DNA of 64,000 bases from Flavobacteriaceae bacterium 3519-10 (lineage in GTDB: Bacteria > Bacteroidota > Bacteroidia > Flavobacteriales > Weeksellaceae), in contig CP001673.1 of NCBI GenBank assembly GCA_000023725.1, forward strand, positions 1,188,342-1,252,341, read 5' to 3'. This document shows positions 1 through 8,671 of this stretch, piece after piece. Numbering within the stretch: position 1 is the first letter of the stretch; every line of letters begins with the position of its first letter. The notes under the pieces are model-generated. The model saw nothing but the letters and a program-made list of their open reading frames with translations, was not told where the DNA came from and made no database searches. A program made the position numbers and the translations under genes.

Positions 1-92
1 GGGCCACCAGGAAATTCGAAGGGGCGGACCATAGCGAAAATGCCTGGAGCCAACGCTTTTCAATTCCACTGGAATTTCTTCTTAAAAAATAA
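1..92 (+). CDS. C-terminal end of an esterase-like alpha/beta hydrolase (partial)
   Basis: The reading frame is open from base 3 to a TAA at 90-92 and gives 29 residues. They include the pattern GADHSENAWSQR followed by a hydrophobic end (IPLEFLL). In putative esterases and enterochelin-esterase-like hydrolases the catalytic histidine sits in such a G-x-x-H-x-E-x-x-W segment close to the C-terminus. The rest of the gene lies before the window. It ends 20 bp before the GH13 gene on the same strand, so the two may be co-transcribed. The family call rests on a short tail only. Confidence 0.5.
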   Translation, partial: ATRKFEGADHSENAWSQRFSIPLEFLLKK

Positions 93-112
93 CCAACTTA
101 CCTTTTATTATT

Positions 113-1969
113 ATGAAAAAATTACTTCCCGTCTTTTTGCTTTTCCTCAGTTTCAATTCGCTGTTCTCTCAAAGAATTGAACGTATTGAGCCCGCCAACT
201 GGTGGACCGGAATGAAATATAACACCGTCACGCTGTTGATTTATGGTAAAGACCTCTCGGATTTGCAACCGGCGGTTTCTTATCCCGGTGTTACCATCAC
301 CGAAAGTAAAACGGTTGAGAATAAAAACTATCTTTTTCTGACTTTGCAGATCAGTGCTGATGCAAAACCCGGAACCGTTAAAATTAAATTCTCAAAGGAT
401 AAAAAAATACTTCTGACAAAGGATTTTCCGATTTTCGCACGGGAAGCCAACAGTGCAAACCGAGAAAGTTACGGTTCGAAAGATGCTGTTTTGCTGATTA
501 TGCCGGACCGATTTTCAAACGGTGATGAAAAGAATGATATTGTAAAAACCACGCTCGAGCAAAAACTTGACAGAACCCATGAAAATGCGAGACACGGCGG
601 CGATATTCAGGGGATTATCAATCATCTGGATTATATTCAGTCTTTGGGGTATACGCAGATATGGAACACGCCTCTGATTGAAAATGATGAACCTGCCTAT
701 TCTTATCACGGGTATGCCGCAACGGATTTCTACAGGATTGACCCTAGATTCGGCAGCAATGAGGATTTTAAAAAACTTTCTGCCGAAGCCCGAAAAAGAG
801 ATATTGGTCTGATTTGGGATGTTGTGCTTAATCATTGTGGTACACAGTATTATTTCATCAAAGACTTACCGGAGAAAAGCTGGGTCAACTATCCCGATCC
901 GGAAAACAGACTCAGGACTACGCATCTTAAAACAACCGTCACAGACCTCTATGCCACCGAAATTGATAAAGAAGAATATCTTAGTGGCTGGTTTGATGGG
1001 CATATGGCAGACCTCAACCAAAAAAACCCATTGGTAGCCAAATATCTCACGCAGAATGTTATTTGGTGGATTGAGTACGCGGGCATTTCCGGCCTGCGTG
1101 TCGATACCTATTCTTATTCGGATAAAAACTTCTTAGCCGGATGGTCAAAAACTGTTCTTGAAGAATATCCGCGAATTAACATTGTCGCCGAAGAAATGTC
1201 ACGGAATATAGCCCAGACTTCTTATTGGCAGATTGACAAGGATAATAAAGACGGTTACAAAAGCTATATACCCATGATGATGGATTTTTCCCTGAACGAC
1301 CAGATTGTTTCTGCACTCAATGAAAAAAGCAATTGGTTTTCTTCCTGGAGAAAAGTGTATGAAAGTGTGGCAAATGATTTCCTTTTTCCACATCCTGACA
1401 ATCAACTGATCTTCCCGGATAACCACGATGTGGACCGATTCTATTCCCGTATCAATAAAAATTTTGACCACTGGAAACTTGGGATAGCCATGTACATGAC
1501 GATGCGCGGTACACCCCAGTTTTTCTATGGAACCGAAGTTCTGATGACCAACGACAAAGCGGGTAGCGACGGGCAGAGGAGAAGCGACTTCTACGGAGGC
1601 TGGAAAGGTGACACGAAAAGTGCAGTGACAGAAACAGGACTGTCTGATGAGGAAAAAGAAGCCAAGAAATACTTTGCTCATTTACTCAACTGGCGAAAAA
1701 CGAGTGACGCAGTTGCCCACGGAAAATTCAAACATTACGGCCCGACCGATAATGATGTATATGTTTATTTTCGCTATACGGACACACAAAAACTGATGGT
1801 TATACTTAACAAAAATCCGGAGCAGGTAACACTTGCCCTCGATCGGTATAATGAAATGATTCCTTTAAAATTTCAGGCAAAAGAAGTGATCTCGGGAAGA
1901 AAAGTCAGTTACCAAAATACCGTTGAGATTCCTGCAGGAACAGCAATGATCCTTGAAATAGAGCATTGA
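113..1969 (+). CDS. Secreted GH13 alpha-amylase-family glycoside hydrolase (cyclomaltodextrinase/neopullulanase type)
   Basis: Predicted 618-aa enzyme that hydrolyses alpha-glucans or maltodextrins in the periplasm or at the cell surface. A signal peptide (residues 1-19, cleavage near LFSQ) is followed by an N-terminal beta-sandwich of about 90 residues, as in SusA-like cyclomaltodextrinases, and then a GH13 barrel. Conserved regions are visible: DVVLNH (236-241), GLRVDTYSY with nucleophile Asp331, VAEE with acid/base Glu360, and DNHD with the third acid Asp439. A small C-terminal beta domain ends the protein. Length and order match the family. It follows an esterase tail after 20 bp, and no SusCD pair lies within the window. 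The exact substrate cannot be read from the sequence. Confidence 0.9.
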   Translation: MKKLLPVFLLFLSFNSLFSQRIERIEPANWWTGMKYNTVTLLIYGKDLSDLQPAVSYPGVTITESKTVENKNYLFLTLQISADAKPGTVKIKFSKDKKILLTKDFPIFAREANSANRESYGSKDAVLLIMPDRFSNGDEKNDIVKTTLEQKLDRTHENARHGGDIQGIINHLDYIQSLGYTQIWNTPLIENDEPAYSYHGYAATDFYRIDPRFGSNEDFKKLSAEARKRDIGLIWDVVLNHCGTQYYFIKDLPEKSWVNYPDPENRLRTTHLKTTVTDLYATEIDKEEYLSGWFDGHMADLNQKNPLVAKYLTQNVIWWIEYAGISGLRVDTYSYSDKNFLAGWSKTVLEEYPRINIVAEEMSRNIAQTSYWQIDKDNKDGYKSYIPMMMDFSLNDQIVSALNEKSNWFSSWRKVYESVANDFLFPHPDNQLIFPDNHDVDRFYSRINKNFDHWKLGIAMYMTMRGTPQFFYGTEVLMTNDKAGSDGQRRSDFYGGWKGDTKSAVTETGLSDEEKEAKKYFAHLLNWRKTSDAVAHGKFKHYGPTDNDVYVYFRYTDTQKLMVILNKNPEQVTLALDRYNEMIPLKFQAKEVISGRKVSYQNTVEIPAGTAMILEIEH

Positions 1970-1979
1970 TCTTTTGGGG

Positions 1980-2060
1980 AGGCAGGCGTCAAGAGCCAGG
2001 AGCCAAGAGCCAAGAGGCGAGATTCAAAAGGCAAGTACCAAGAGGCAAGAACCAATGGGC
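1980..2060. repeat. Degenerate short tandem repeat between convergent genes
   Basis: Between the GH13 gene (plus) and the glycosylase gene (minus) lies a purine-rich stretch built on a roughly 7-base unit, GAGCCAA or AGAGGCAA, repeated about eight times with changes. A weaker trace of the same words is seen near 23338. It does not code for anything and is best described as simple intergenic repeat DNA. Confidence 0.6.
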
Positions 2061-2070
2061 TCCAGTCAAA

Positions 2071-2598
2071 TCATGAGATCACCGCATTCAATACAAAGCG
2101 CCAAGGCATATTTTTCCAAACCTCACCGGCATAATCCACACCAATACGCGGGCCCGCGGTGACCGTTCCTTCCATTACAGAATCCTCGATCCACAGACGT
2201 TTAGAACTGCCCAGGTTTTCACCGTAAAAACTTTTATCAAGTTCCAGTAGATTTCCGATCCGCCCCGGTCCACTTACCGTACTCAATCCCCGGATAAGCA
2301 CCGCTTCTGGCTGCCCTGCTTTTCCTGTGACGATGTTGAGCAGCCAATAGCGCCCGTAAATCAGATAAACATAGACGAAGCCACCGTCCCCAAACATGAG
2401 TTCCGTACGCGGTGTACGGCCTTTGCTGGCATGACTCGCCAAATCACCGCTACCGCAATAGGCTTCTGTTTCAGTAATATGTGAACGCAGTTCCCGCCCG
2501 TCCGGAAATTTGCGGACCAGGATTTTACCCAATAACGTCTGGGCCATGTGTACAGCATCATTTTTTTGAAAACAGGAAATTGGGAGGCGCTCAGGCAT
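2071..2598 (-). CDS. mpg: DNA-3-methyladenine glycosylase (AAG/MPG family)
   Basis: Base-excision repair enzyme that removes alkylated purines such as 3-methyladenine and hypoxanthine. The 175-aa product has the family's signature blocks: an N-terminal LLGK segment, ITETEAY with the catalytic Glu, D-x-ASH, a TPR-x-x-LMFG run and YVYLIYG followed by NIV. Members are usually 190-200 aa, so it is at the short end but complete. It is single and convergent with the GH13 gene. A TAnnTTTG box about 95 bp upstream is the likely promoter. Confidence 0.9.
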   Translation of the reverse strand: MPERLPISCFQKNDAVHMAQTLLGKILVRKFPDGRELRSHITETEAYCGSGDLASHASKGRTPRTELMFGDGGFVYVYLIYGRYWLLNIVTGKAGQPEAVLIRGLSTVSGPGRIGNLLELDKSFYGENLGSSKRLWIEDSVMEGTVTAGPRIGVDYAGEVWKNMPWRFVLNAVIS

Positions 2599-3004
2599 TT
2601 TATGAAGTATTAAGCATGAATATAGGTTGAGTATACAGTAGAAAAAGCCTCAAATCCCGTACCCTTGAAATTGTATCGTCCGCGGATCGCTCGTGGTGCA
2701 AATTTATAAAGAGTGGTCGCAGCGCCGGAAAAGTTGAGGCTTATCATAAAAACAATAAATAAGAGATCCCAAATTCTGATGCAAACTGTCTGCATGTTTG
2801 CTTTGCGCTCGCGGTACTGTATGGCGGCTGATGACTGCACTTGCGTCTGTTGCTGCTGTCAGTATCGGTAAAGAAATTATAAAAAACACTGTAGCTTCGG
2901 TGATACAGGGGAGCTAAACCAATGCGCTGCGGCCGGCACATGCTCCGCGGAATAAATAACGGGCAGCCGGCGATTACAGCACCGCATTTTGCAGGTAAAT
3001 CGTT
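2599..3004. other. Intergenic region between mpg and the LytS-type kinase
   Basis: About 400 bp between divergent genes. Open frames on both strands (for example minus 2744-3034) have no recognisable protein content. The only signals I can support are a minus-strand -7 box at 2699-2706 and the plus-strand box at 3005-3012 just beyond it. Confidence 0.5.
2699..2706 (-). promoter_or_regulatory. Flavobacterial -7 box, probable mpg promoter
   Basis: The minus strand reads TAAATTTG, a full match to the Bacteroidota -7 consensus TAnnTTTG. It lies about 100 bp before the mpg start codon. I did not find a well-spaced TTG -33 element. Confidence 0.4.
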
Positions 3005-3012
3005 TATATTTG
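3005..3012 (+). promoter_or_regulatory. Flavobacterial -7 box for the LytS/LytTR pair
   Basis: TATATTTG matches TAnnTTTG exactly and ends 20 bp before the ATG at 3033. It lies downstream of an earlier in-frame ATG at 2922, so it decides in favour of the later start for the kinase. Confidence 0.5.
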
Positions 3013-3032
3013 CGGCAGAAACTGCAACTTCC

Positions 3033-3782
3033 ATGGAATTTTTTCACGTCCCGATACTCATCTGTTTCCTGCTGCTGGCTGCGCTGGCCGCTGTGATTTG
3101 GGAACTGGTTAAGTCGCGCAGGCAGCGCAGCGCCCTTACGAAGGAAGTATGTACACTGAAGAAAAAGCTCGGCGCCGTGAAGCTTGATTATATTGAGACA
3201 AAGCTTAATCCCCATCTATTTAAAAATATACTTAATTCCGTACAGTCGCATGCCTATCAAACGTATACGGCGCTGGATAAACTCTCCGGGGTGCTCGACT
3301 ATGTACTGTATGAAAGCAGCGAACGCTTTGTGACCCCGCAGCAGGAATTTGAGTTTACCAAAAACCTGATCGATATTAACAGGATAAAGGTAAATCCACT
3401 GTTTGATTTCCGGGTTAAATTCCACATTGACGAAAATGATGCGGTTTTTCACGAAAAAGTCCTCGCCCCGATGGTGACTGCCGATTTTATAGAAAACGCT
3501 TTTAAACACACGGATTTTCTTGCGGACGATTCTTTTATTCTCGTCCGGTTGTCGCTTGAAAAGGGCGTACTGGAACTGAAAGTACAGAATAAGGTGTCGG
3601 CAAAGGCCCCGATGGAGAAAGACCACAGCGGTTTCGGAACCGCCTCGCTGGAGCAGCGTCTTAAAATAGTATACAGAAAAAACTTTGCAGTCCGCAAGGA
3701 TGAGCAGGGCGGAATATTCACCGCCCATCTTAAAATAGACCTTAATGAACGGTACAATCAGGTGCATTATACTCGACGATGA
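3033..3782 (+). CDS. LytS-type sensor histidine kinase (His_kinase family)
   Basis: Membrane-anchored sensor kinase, 249 aa from the start chosen here; an upstream ATG at 2922 would add 37 residues without family character and precedes the promoter box. There is a single N-terminal membrane helix (about residues 6-24), a short coiled stretch, the phosphoacceptor motif LNPHLFKN with His61, and an HATPase domain with an N-box (IENAFKHTD) and a short G-box (SGFGTASLEQRL). There is no extracellular sensor domain, so the signal may be sensed in the membrane or supplied by a partner. The end overlaps the response regulator by 38 bp, which points to translational coupling. Confidence 0.85.
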   Translation: MEFFHVPILICFLLLAALAAVIWELVKSRRQRSALTKEVCTLKKKLGAVKLDYIETKLNPHLFKNILNSVQSHAYQTYTALDKLSGVLDYVLYESSERFVTPQQEFEFTKNLIDINRIKVNPLFDFRVKFHIDENDAVFHEKVLAPMVTADFIENAFKHTDFLADDSFILVRLSLEKGVLELKVQNKVSAKAPMEKDHSGFGTASLEQRLKIVYRKNFAVRKDEQGGIFTAHLKIDLNERYNQVHYTRR

Positions 3783-4458
3783 ACTGCTCGCGGTCAGCTA
3801 TCTTCAGTTGCTCTGTCAGGAGATCGGTGGGGTAGAAGTAGTGAAAGCCTACAATAACCCGGAAGCTTTCCTCAGGGATATCCGTCCGGACTCTTGTGAT
3901 GTGTGCATTATGGACATTGAAATGCCCGGAATGAACGGTCTGGAGATCGCCGCGAAAATTCCGTACATGCAGATTATCTTCACCACTGCCTACAAAGAAT
4001 ATGCTGCCGAGGCCTACGATCTGAATGTGGCTGACTATGTGAGGAAACCCCTGCAGAAGGAAAGGCTGCGACAGGCACTGGCCAAAATAAAGCCCGCCGC
4101 AGGGCCGGAGGGCAAAACTGCTTTTGAATGGAATACGGGTCTCGGAAAGACCAGAATCTTTACCGGCTCCCTGCTTTATTTCAGAACTTCGGCCATTGAC
4201 GCCAGAGATAAAACGGCATTCCTGGAAGATCAATCTGTGCTGACCCTCAAGAACATTAACTTCCGTGACCTCCTGGGTATGCTTCCGGAATCGGAATTTG
4301 TGCAGATCAACAAAAAAGAAGTGATTGCCCTGAAGACCGTGCAGGCATTTACGGATACGGAAATTATTACTGCACGTCGCGGCCCCGATGCTTTACCTGT
4401 CAAATTTCAGCTTACCAAGGCTTTCAGAGCCGGATTCATAGAAAAAATACAGGGTTAA
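3745..4458 (+). CDS. LytTR-family response regulator
   Basis: Transcription regulator of 237 aa paired with the kinase that overlaps its start. The receiver domain (1-115) shows the acidic pocket DDE at 11-13, phosphoacceptor Asp57 in MDIEMPGMNG, the conserved T in FTTAY and the K in VRKP. A LytTR DNA-binding domain follows (about 140-237), with the typical segments YFRTSAIDARDKTAFLED and FVQINKKEVIAL. Targets are unknown; LytTR proteins usually bind direct repeats upstream of their targets. The next gene, a cation/proton antiporter about 100 bp downstream on the same strand, may be one. Confidence 0.9.
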   Translation: MNGTIRCIILDDELLAVSYLQLLCQEIGGVEVVKAYNNPEAFLRDIRPDSCDVCIMDIEMPGMNGLEIAAKIPYMQIIFTTAYKEYAAEAYDLNVADYVRKPLQKERLRQALAKIKPAAGPEGKTAFEWNTGLGKTRIFTGSLLYFRTSAIDARDKTAFLEDQSVLTLKNINFRDLLGMLPESEFVQINKKEVIALKTVQAFTDTEIITARRGPDALPVKFQLTKAFRAGFIEKIQG

Positions 4459-4561
4459 ACGTCTGTTACGTTACAGAAAGAAGGCCCTTCGTTGCATTAG
4501 AGAAAGCTACCGTTTGGTTATCTGGGTTTTCTTCGGATTTTTGTATCCATAGATTCATAAC

Positions 4562-6841
4562 ATGCAAAAGTACAGGAATATCATTTTTTATGTAACTACC
4601 CTTCTGTTTTTCTCGGGTATTATGTACTGGTTCATTTCAATGGGCAGGGAACTGGATACCCCGGGCGCCAATGCGGGAACTTTTGCACCGGTGTCAGTGT
4701 GGGACAGTTTTGTGGTCTCGCTGGGCGAAAACCTTCGTCATCCGCTTGCCCTGCTGCTGCTGCAGATTGTGGCCATACTGCTTACCGCCAGGTTATTTGG
4801 GTGGATCTGCGTGAAGATGCGCCAGCCCTCGGTGATTGGCGAAATGATCGCGGGCATTGCTTTGGGCCCGTCCTTTCTGGGCATGCATTTTCCGGAGTTT
4901 TCAGGATTTCTTTTCCCTTCAGAATCGCTGGGCAACCTGCAGTTCCTGAGTCAGATTGGCCTTATCCTATTCATGTATATCGTAGGGATGGAACTGGATC
5001 TGAAGGTTCTGAGAAAAAAAGCACACGATGCAGTGGTCATCAGCCATGCCAGCATCATTATACCGTTCACGCTTGGAATCGGGCTTTCCTACTATATTTA
5101 CAGGGAATTCGCACCTGATAATACCTCCTTTATTTCCTTTGCGCTTTTTATTGCCATTGCCATGAGCATTACGGCTTTCCCCGTTCTGGCCCGGATTGTT
5201 CAGGAAAGAAACCTGCAGAAGACCAAGCTGGGTACCGTGGTCATTACCTGCGCCGCAGCAGATGACATTACCGCCTGGTGTATCCTGGCCGCGGTTATCG
5301 CCATTGTAAAGGCAGGATCTTTCGGCAGTTCGCTGTTCGTCATCCTCATGGCGGTAGCGTATGTGTTTCTCATGATAAAACTTGTGCGGCCTTTCGTAAA
5401 AAGGGTGGCAGAACTGCAAACGGGGAAGGGGCTTATGAGCAGGTCCGTTGTAGCCATTTTCTTCCTGATCCTGATTATTTCTTCGTATATAACCGAAGTG
5501 ATCGGGATTCATGCCCTTTTTGGAGCATTTATGGCTGGTGCCATCATGCCCGAAAATACCAAATTCAGAAACCTTTTCATTGAGAAAATTGAAGATGTTG
5601 CACTGGTGCTCCTGCTGCCGCTGTTCTTTGTATTTACGGGGCTGCGGACGCAGATTGGCCTGCTGAATGACGCCCACCTTTGGCAGACTGCGGGCCTCAT
5701 CATAGCCGTTGCGGTTACGGGTAAGTTTATCGGAAGCGCCCTGACGGCGAAATTCCTGAGGATCAGCTGGAGAGACAGCCTCACGATCGGCGCACTTATG
5801 AATACCCGGGGCCTCATGGAACTTATTGTGCTCAACATCGGCTACGATCTCGGCGTCCTCAGTCCGGAAATATTCGCGATGCTGGTGATCATGGCCCTGG
5901 TGACGACCTTTATGACCGGGCCGGCGCTGGACCTTATCAATTTCCTTTTCAGAAAAACACCCGCTACCCCCGATGAAGAGGACGATGCCGAGACCAGCCG
6001 CTACAAGGTGCTGCTGTCCTTTGTGGAGGCGGAAAGCGGAAGCAGCCTACTGAGGCTTGCAGATAACCTGACACACAAGATGAACGGTAACAAATCCATC
6101 ACCGCCATGAATTTTGCGCCGGTAAACGACCTGCACACTTTTGCGGCGGATGATTATGAGAAGCAGCAGTTCGGGGACGTGCTGCACACCGCACACCAGC
6201 TCAAGACAGCAGTCACCACACTTTTTAAAGTATCGAATGACATGGAATCCGACATCATCAGCATTACCAAAAAAGGGAATTATGACCTGCTGCTGATTAT
6301 GCCGGGGGGATCCATCTTCGAAGGTACACTGCTTGGGAGGCTGTTGGGCTTCACCACAAATATCATCAATCCCGGCAAGTTGCTGGATACCGTAACAGGC
6401 CGTGCCAACCTGTTCAACCTGTCACCTTTTGATGCCGCAACCCTGAGTATACTTGATAAAACCCAGACGCCGGTTGGGATTATGATCGACAGGGATTTTC
6501 GCAGTGCTGATAAGGTCTTTGTGCCGCTCTTTGACCTTAATGATTTTTATCTGCTTGAATATGCCAAAAGACTTATCAACAATAACGATGCGCAGATCGT
6601 TATCCTGGATGCCGGCGGCCAGATACGGAAAAACGTGGAAATACGCGAACTGATCCGGAGCATTGAACAGATGGCTCCTAACCATATCACTTTGCGCGCT
6701 GACCGCAGCATCGAAAAAGCGTTTCTCGATTCGCAGGACCTGATGATGATCAGCCGCCGAAGCTGGCAGACCCTCGTTGACAGTAAAAGTCTTTGGCTCT
6801 CCGATGTGCCCAGCACGCTGATTGTCTCGCATCCTGTGTAA
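4562..6841 (+). CDS. CPA2-family cation/proton antiporter with C-terminal cytosolic domain
   Basis: Inner-membrane antiporter exchanging Na+ or K+ for protons, 759 aa. One N-terminal membrane helix (about 7-26) precedes the usual transporter core of about 12 further helices, ending near residue 470. Family motifs include QPSVIGEMIAGIALGPS, FPVLARIVQERNL, and CAAADDITAW, whose paired acids lie at the ion-binding position of NapA/Kef-type exchangers. After an acidic linker (TPDEEDDAE) come about 275 soluble residues resembling a degenerate pair of universal-stress-like folds; no clear TrkA-N nucleotide-binding motif is visible. It ends convergent with the kdp-linked kinase. K+ as substrate would suit the neighbouring kdp genes but is inference. 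Confidence 0.85.
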   Translation: MQKYRNIIFYVTTLLFFSGIMYWFISMGRELDTPGANAGTFAPVSVWDSFVVSLGENLRHPLALLLLQIVAILLTARLFGWICVKMRQPSVIGEMIAGIALGPSFLGMHFPEFSGFLFPSESLGNLQFLSQIGLILFMYIVGMELDLKVLRKKAHDAVVISHASIIIPFTLGIGLSYYIYREFAPDNTSFISFALFIAIAMSITAFPVLARIVQERNLQKTKLGTVVITCAAADDITAWCILAAVIAIVKAGSFGSSLFVILMAVAYVFLMIKLVRPFVKRVAELQTGKGLMSRSVVAIFFLILIISSYITEVIGIHALFGAFMAGAIMPENTKFRNLFIEKIEDVALVLLLPLFFVFTGLRTQIGLLNDAHLWQTAGLIIAVAVTGKFIGSALTAKFLRISWRDSLTIGALMNTRGLMELIVLNIGYDLGVLSPEIFAMLVIMALVTTFMTGPALDLINFLFRKTPATPDEEDDAETSRYKVLLSFVEAESGSSLLRLADNLTHKMNGNKSITAMNFAPVNDLHTFAADDYEKQQFGDVLHTAHQLKTAVTTLFKVSNDMESDIISITKKGNYDLLLIMPGGSIFEGTLLGRLLGFTTNIINPGKLLDTVTGRANLFNLSPFDAATLSILDKTQTPVGIMIDRDFRSADKVFVPLFDLNDFYLLEYAKRLINNNDAQIVILDAGGQIRKNVEIRELIRSIEQMAPNHITLRADRSIEKAFLDSQDLMMISRRSWQTLVDSKSLWLSDVPSTLIVSHPV

Positions 6842-6896
6842 AGCAGACGGCAGCGTTACACTATAAGACTAATTGGGCTTACCGGTTTATATTTAC

Positions 6897-8627
6897 TTAT
6901 ACACAGGTGCGCATTAACGTAAAATGAAAGCTGGATCCCGAACCCCATACGCTTTCAACACGCAAAGTCCCGCCCTGTGCCTCAATAAATTCCTTACTGA
7001 TCGCCAGGCCTAAACCGGTTCCTTCTTTTTGGGTACCGGGCACCCTGAAATACCGGTCGAAAACCTTTGCAAGGTATTGCTCCGGAATTCCGGAACCCTG
7101 GTCTTTCACCGTAAATTTTACATGATCTCCTTCTTCAGACACCTTCACCTTTACGGTGCCGCCTTCATAAGAGTAGCGGATGGCATTGGAAATAAGGTTA
7201 ATGAGAATCCATACGGTCTTTTCTTCGTCAGCAAGCACTTGGGACACATTTTCTGGAAGGGTTGCTTCCACAGTCATTTTTTTCTGTTCTGCCGGTGTTT
7301 TGGTAGCCTCAACCGCCCGGCGCACCAATTCTTTCGGATCCGCCGGTTCCTGAGAAAGCTGAATATTACCGCTTTCAACCTGCGTGAGATTAAGCAGTTC
7401 ACGGGTAATTTTCAAAAGACGGTTTGCATCATCCTTTATGTTCTCAACCAGCTCTTTCTGTTCAGTATTTAAGGTGCCAACATGGTCATTTTCGAGCAAT
7501 TGAATACTCATTTTCATCGATGAAATGGGGGTCTTGAATTCGTGGGAAACGGTGCCGATGAAATTGGTTTTTGCCACGTCCAGTTCCTTGAAAGGCGTGA
7601 TATTCCGCAGCAGGATCACGTGGCCGATCAACTGTGAAACCTTTTCCCCGGTAGGAACTACCTGAATGTCGATCAGTTCCTTTTCAAAATAACTTTCCTT
7701 GCCGTCCGCAAAAATTTTGAGGGGCTCTTTGGTTTTCCCGACTTCAGGTTGAATGAGTTCCTTTATGAGATCCCTGACCAGATCATTGGTTACCGCCACA
7801 TCCTGAATCTGCCGGCCGATAAAATGCTCCTTTTTAATGCCTGAGATTTTTAAAGCTTCACCGTTGGCAAACAGGACTTTTTTATTTTCATCGATGCCGA
7901 TCACCGGATCGTGCAGGTTATTGATGAGGGTTTCAATACGTTTTTTCCCTTTGATGATTTTATCGAGTTTGCTCTCGGCGTACTCTTCCAGTTTCTCAGC
8001 CATGGTGTTAAACGACCGGGCCAATTCGCCAAATTCGCTGTTGCTTTCAAACCGTACGCGCTCTTTGTAGTTCTGGTTGGCGATCTGTCTGATGCTTTCG
8101 GTGAGTTCCTTGATGGGGTTGGCAATATTTCCCGGCAGGTTAACAAGCAAAACAAAAGCAATCAGAAAACAGAGCGTGCCCGCTGCAGAGATCCACGACA
8201 CCGCTCGGTCTGCGGTAGCGCCGGCAATGCTGCTCTTGCGTTCAATGGCATCCATATTAAGGCGCATCAGCTCCGCGATATCATTCCGGATGGAAGAAGC
8301 CAACACGGAATCATCTGGATTCAGTTTTAACCTGCTGAAGTGGGAAGCGAGGTCCGAAGTTCGTTCCTCTTCGCCGCTTTCTGTTACGTTCGCTTTCTGT
8401 TGAGCCAGGTTTTTTTCAAAAACACCAATGGCCTCTTTGTTTTTCGGAATTTCCTCCAATGCCAGAAGCATATTCCGTGAATACTCGAGCGTGTTGTAAT
8501 TGGCTACAAGAATATTATTAGTGTCCCGTTTCAGCGCATTTACATAGTAAATACTCATCGCGGCAAGTAATAAAATAAAGGCAAACAAAAGGCCTACGCC
8601 GGAGATGAGTTTCGTTTTAATTTTCAT
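6897..8627 (-). CDS. Membrane histidine kinase (HAMP-PAS-HisKA-HATPase) of the kdp locus
   Basis: Sensor kinase of 576 aa, last gene of the kdp run. A membrane helix at 7-29, a periplasmic loop of about 115 residues and a second helix at about 146-165 are followed by HAMP (about 166-220), PAS (about 230-345), HisKA with VSHEFKTP and phosphoacceptor His362, and HATPase (N-box NLISNAIRYS, G-boxes DQGSGIP and GTGLGLAIS). It lies 44 bp after the kdpD sensor half. In E. coli one KdpD protein carries both sensor and kinase parts; here they are two proteins. The probable partner is the sigma54 response regulator at the head of the locus. Confidence 0.88.
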   Translation of the reverse strand: MKIKTKLISGVGLLFAFILLLAAMSIYYVNALKRDTNNILVANYNTLEYSRNMLLALEEIPKNKEAIGVFEKNLAQQKANVTESGEEERTSDLASHFSRLKLNPDDSVLASSIRNDIAELMRLNMDAIERKSSIAGATADRAVSWISAAGTLCFLIAFVLLVNLPGNIANPIKELTESIRQIANQNYKERVRFESNSEFGELARSFNTMAEKLEEYAESKLDKIIKGKKRIETLINNLHDPVIGIDENKKVLFANGEALKISGIKKEHFIGRQIQDVAVTNDLVRDLIKELIQPEVGKTKEPLKIFADGKESYFEKELIDIQVVPTGEKVSQLIGHVILLRNITPFKELDVAKTNFIGTVSHEFKTPISSMKMSIQLLENDHVGTLNTEQKELVENIKDDANRLLKITRELLNLTQVESGNIQLSQEPADPKELVRRAVEATKTPAEQKKMTVEATLPENVSQVLADEEKTVWILINLISNAIRYSYEGGTVKVKVSEEGDHVKFTVKDQGSGIPEQYLAKVFDRYFRVPGTQKEGTGLGLAISKEFIEAQGGTLRVESVWGSGSSFHFTLMRTCV

Positions 8628-8671
8628 TTTTATTCTTTTCTTGTAAGAGAACGTAGGCCTGTGGGTCCTTG

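Noticed and set aside
4967-5677. 236-codon frame on the minus strand inside the antiporter gene
   Set aside because: It is antisense to an unmistakable CPA2 antiporter and its translation is a low-complexity His/Asn/Gly/Arg mix without family features.
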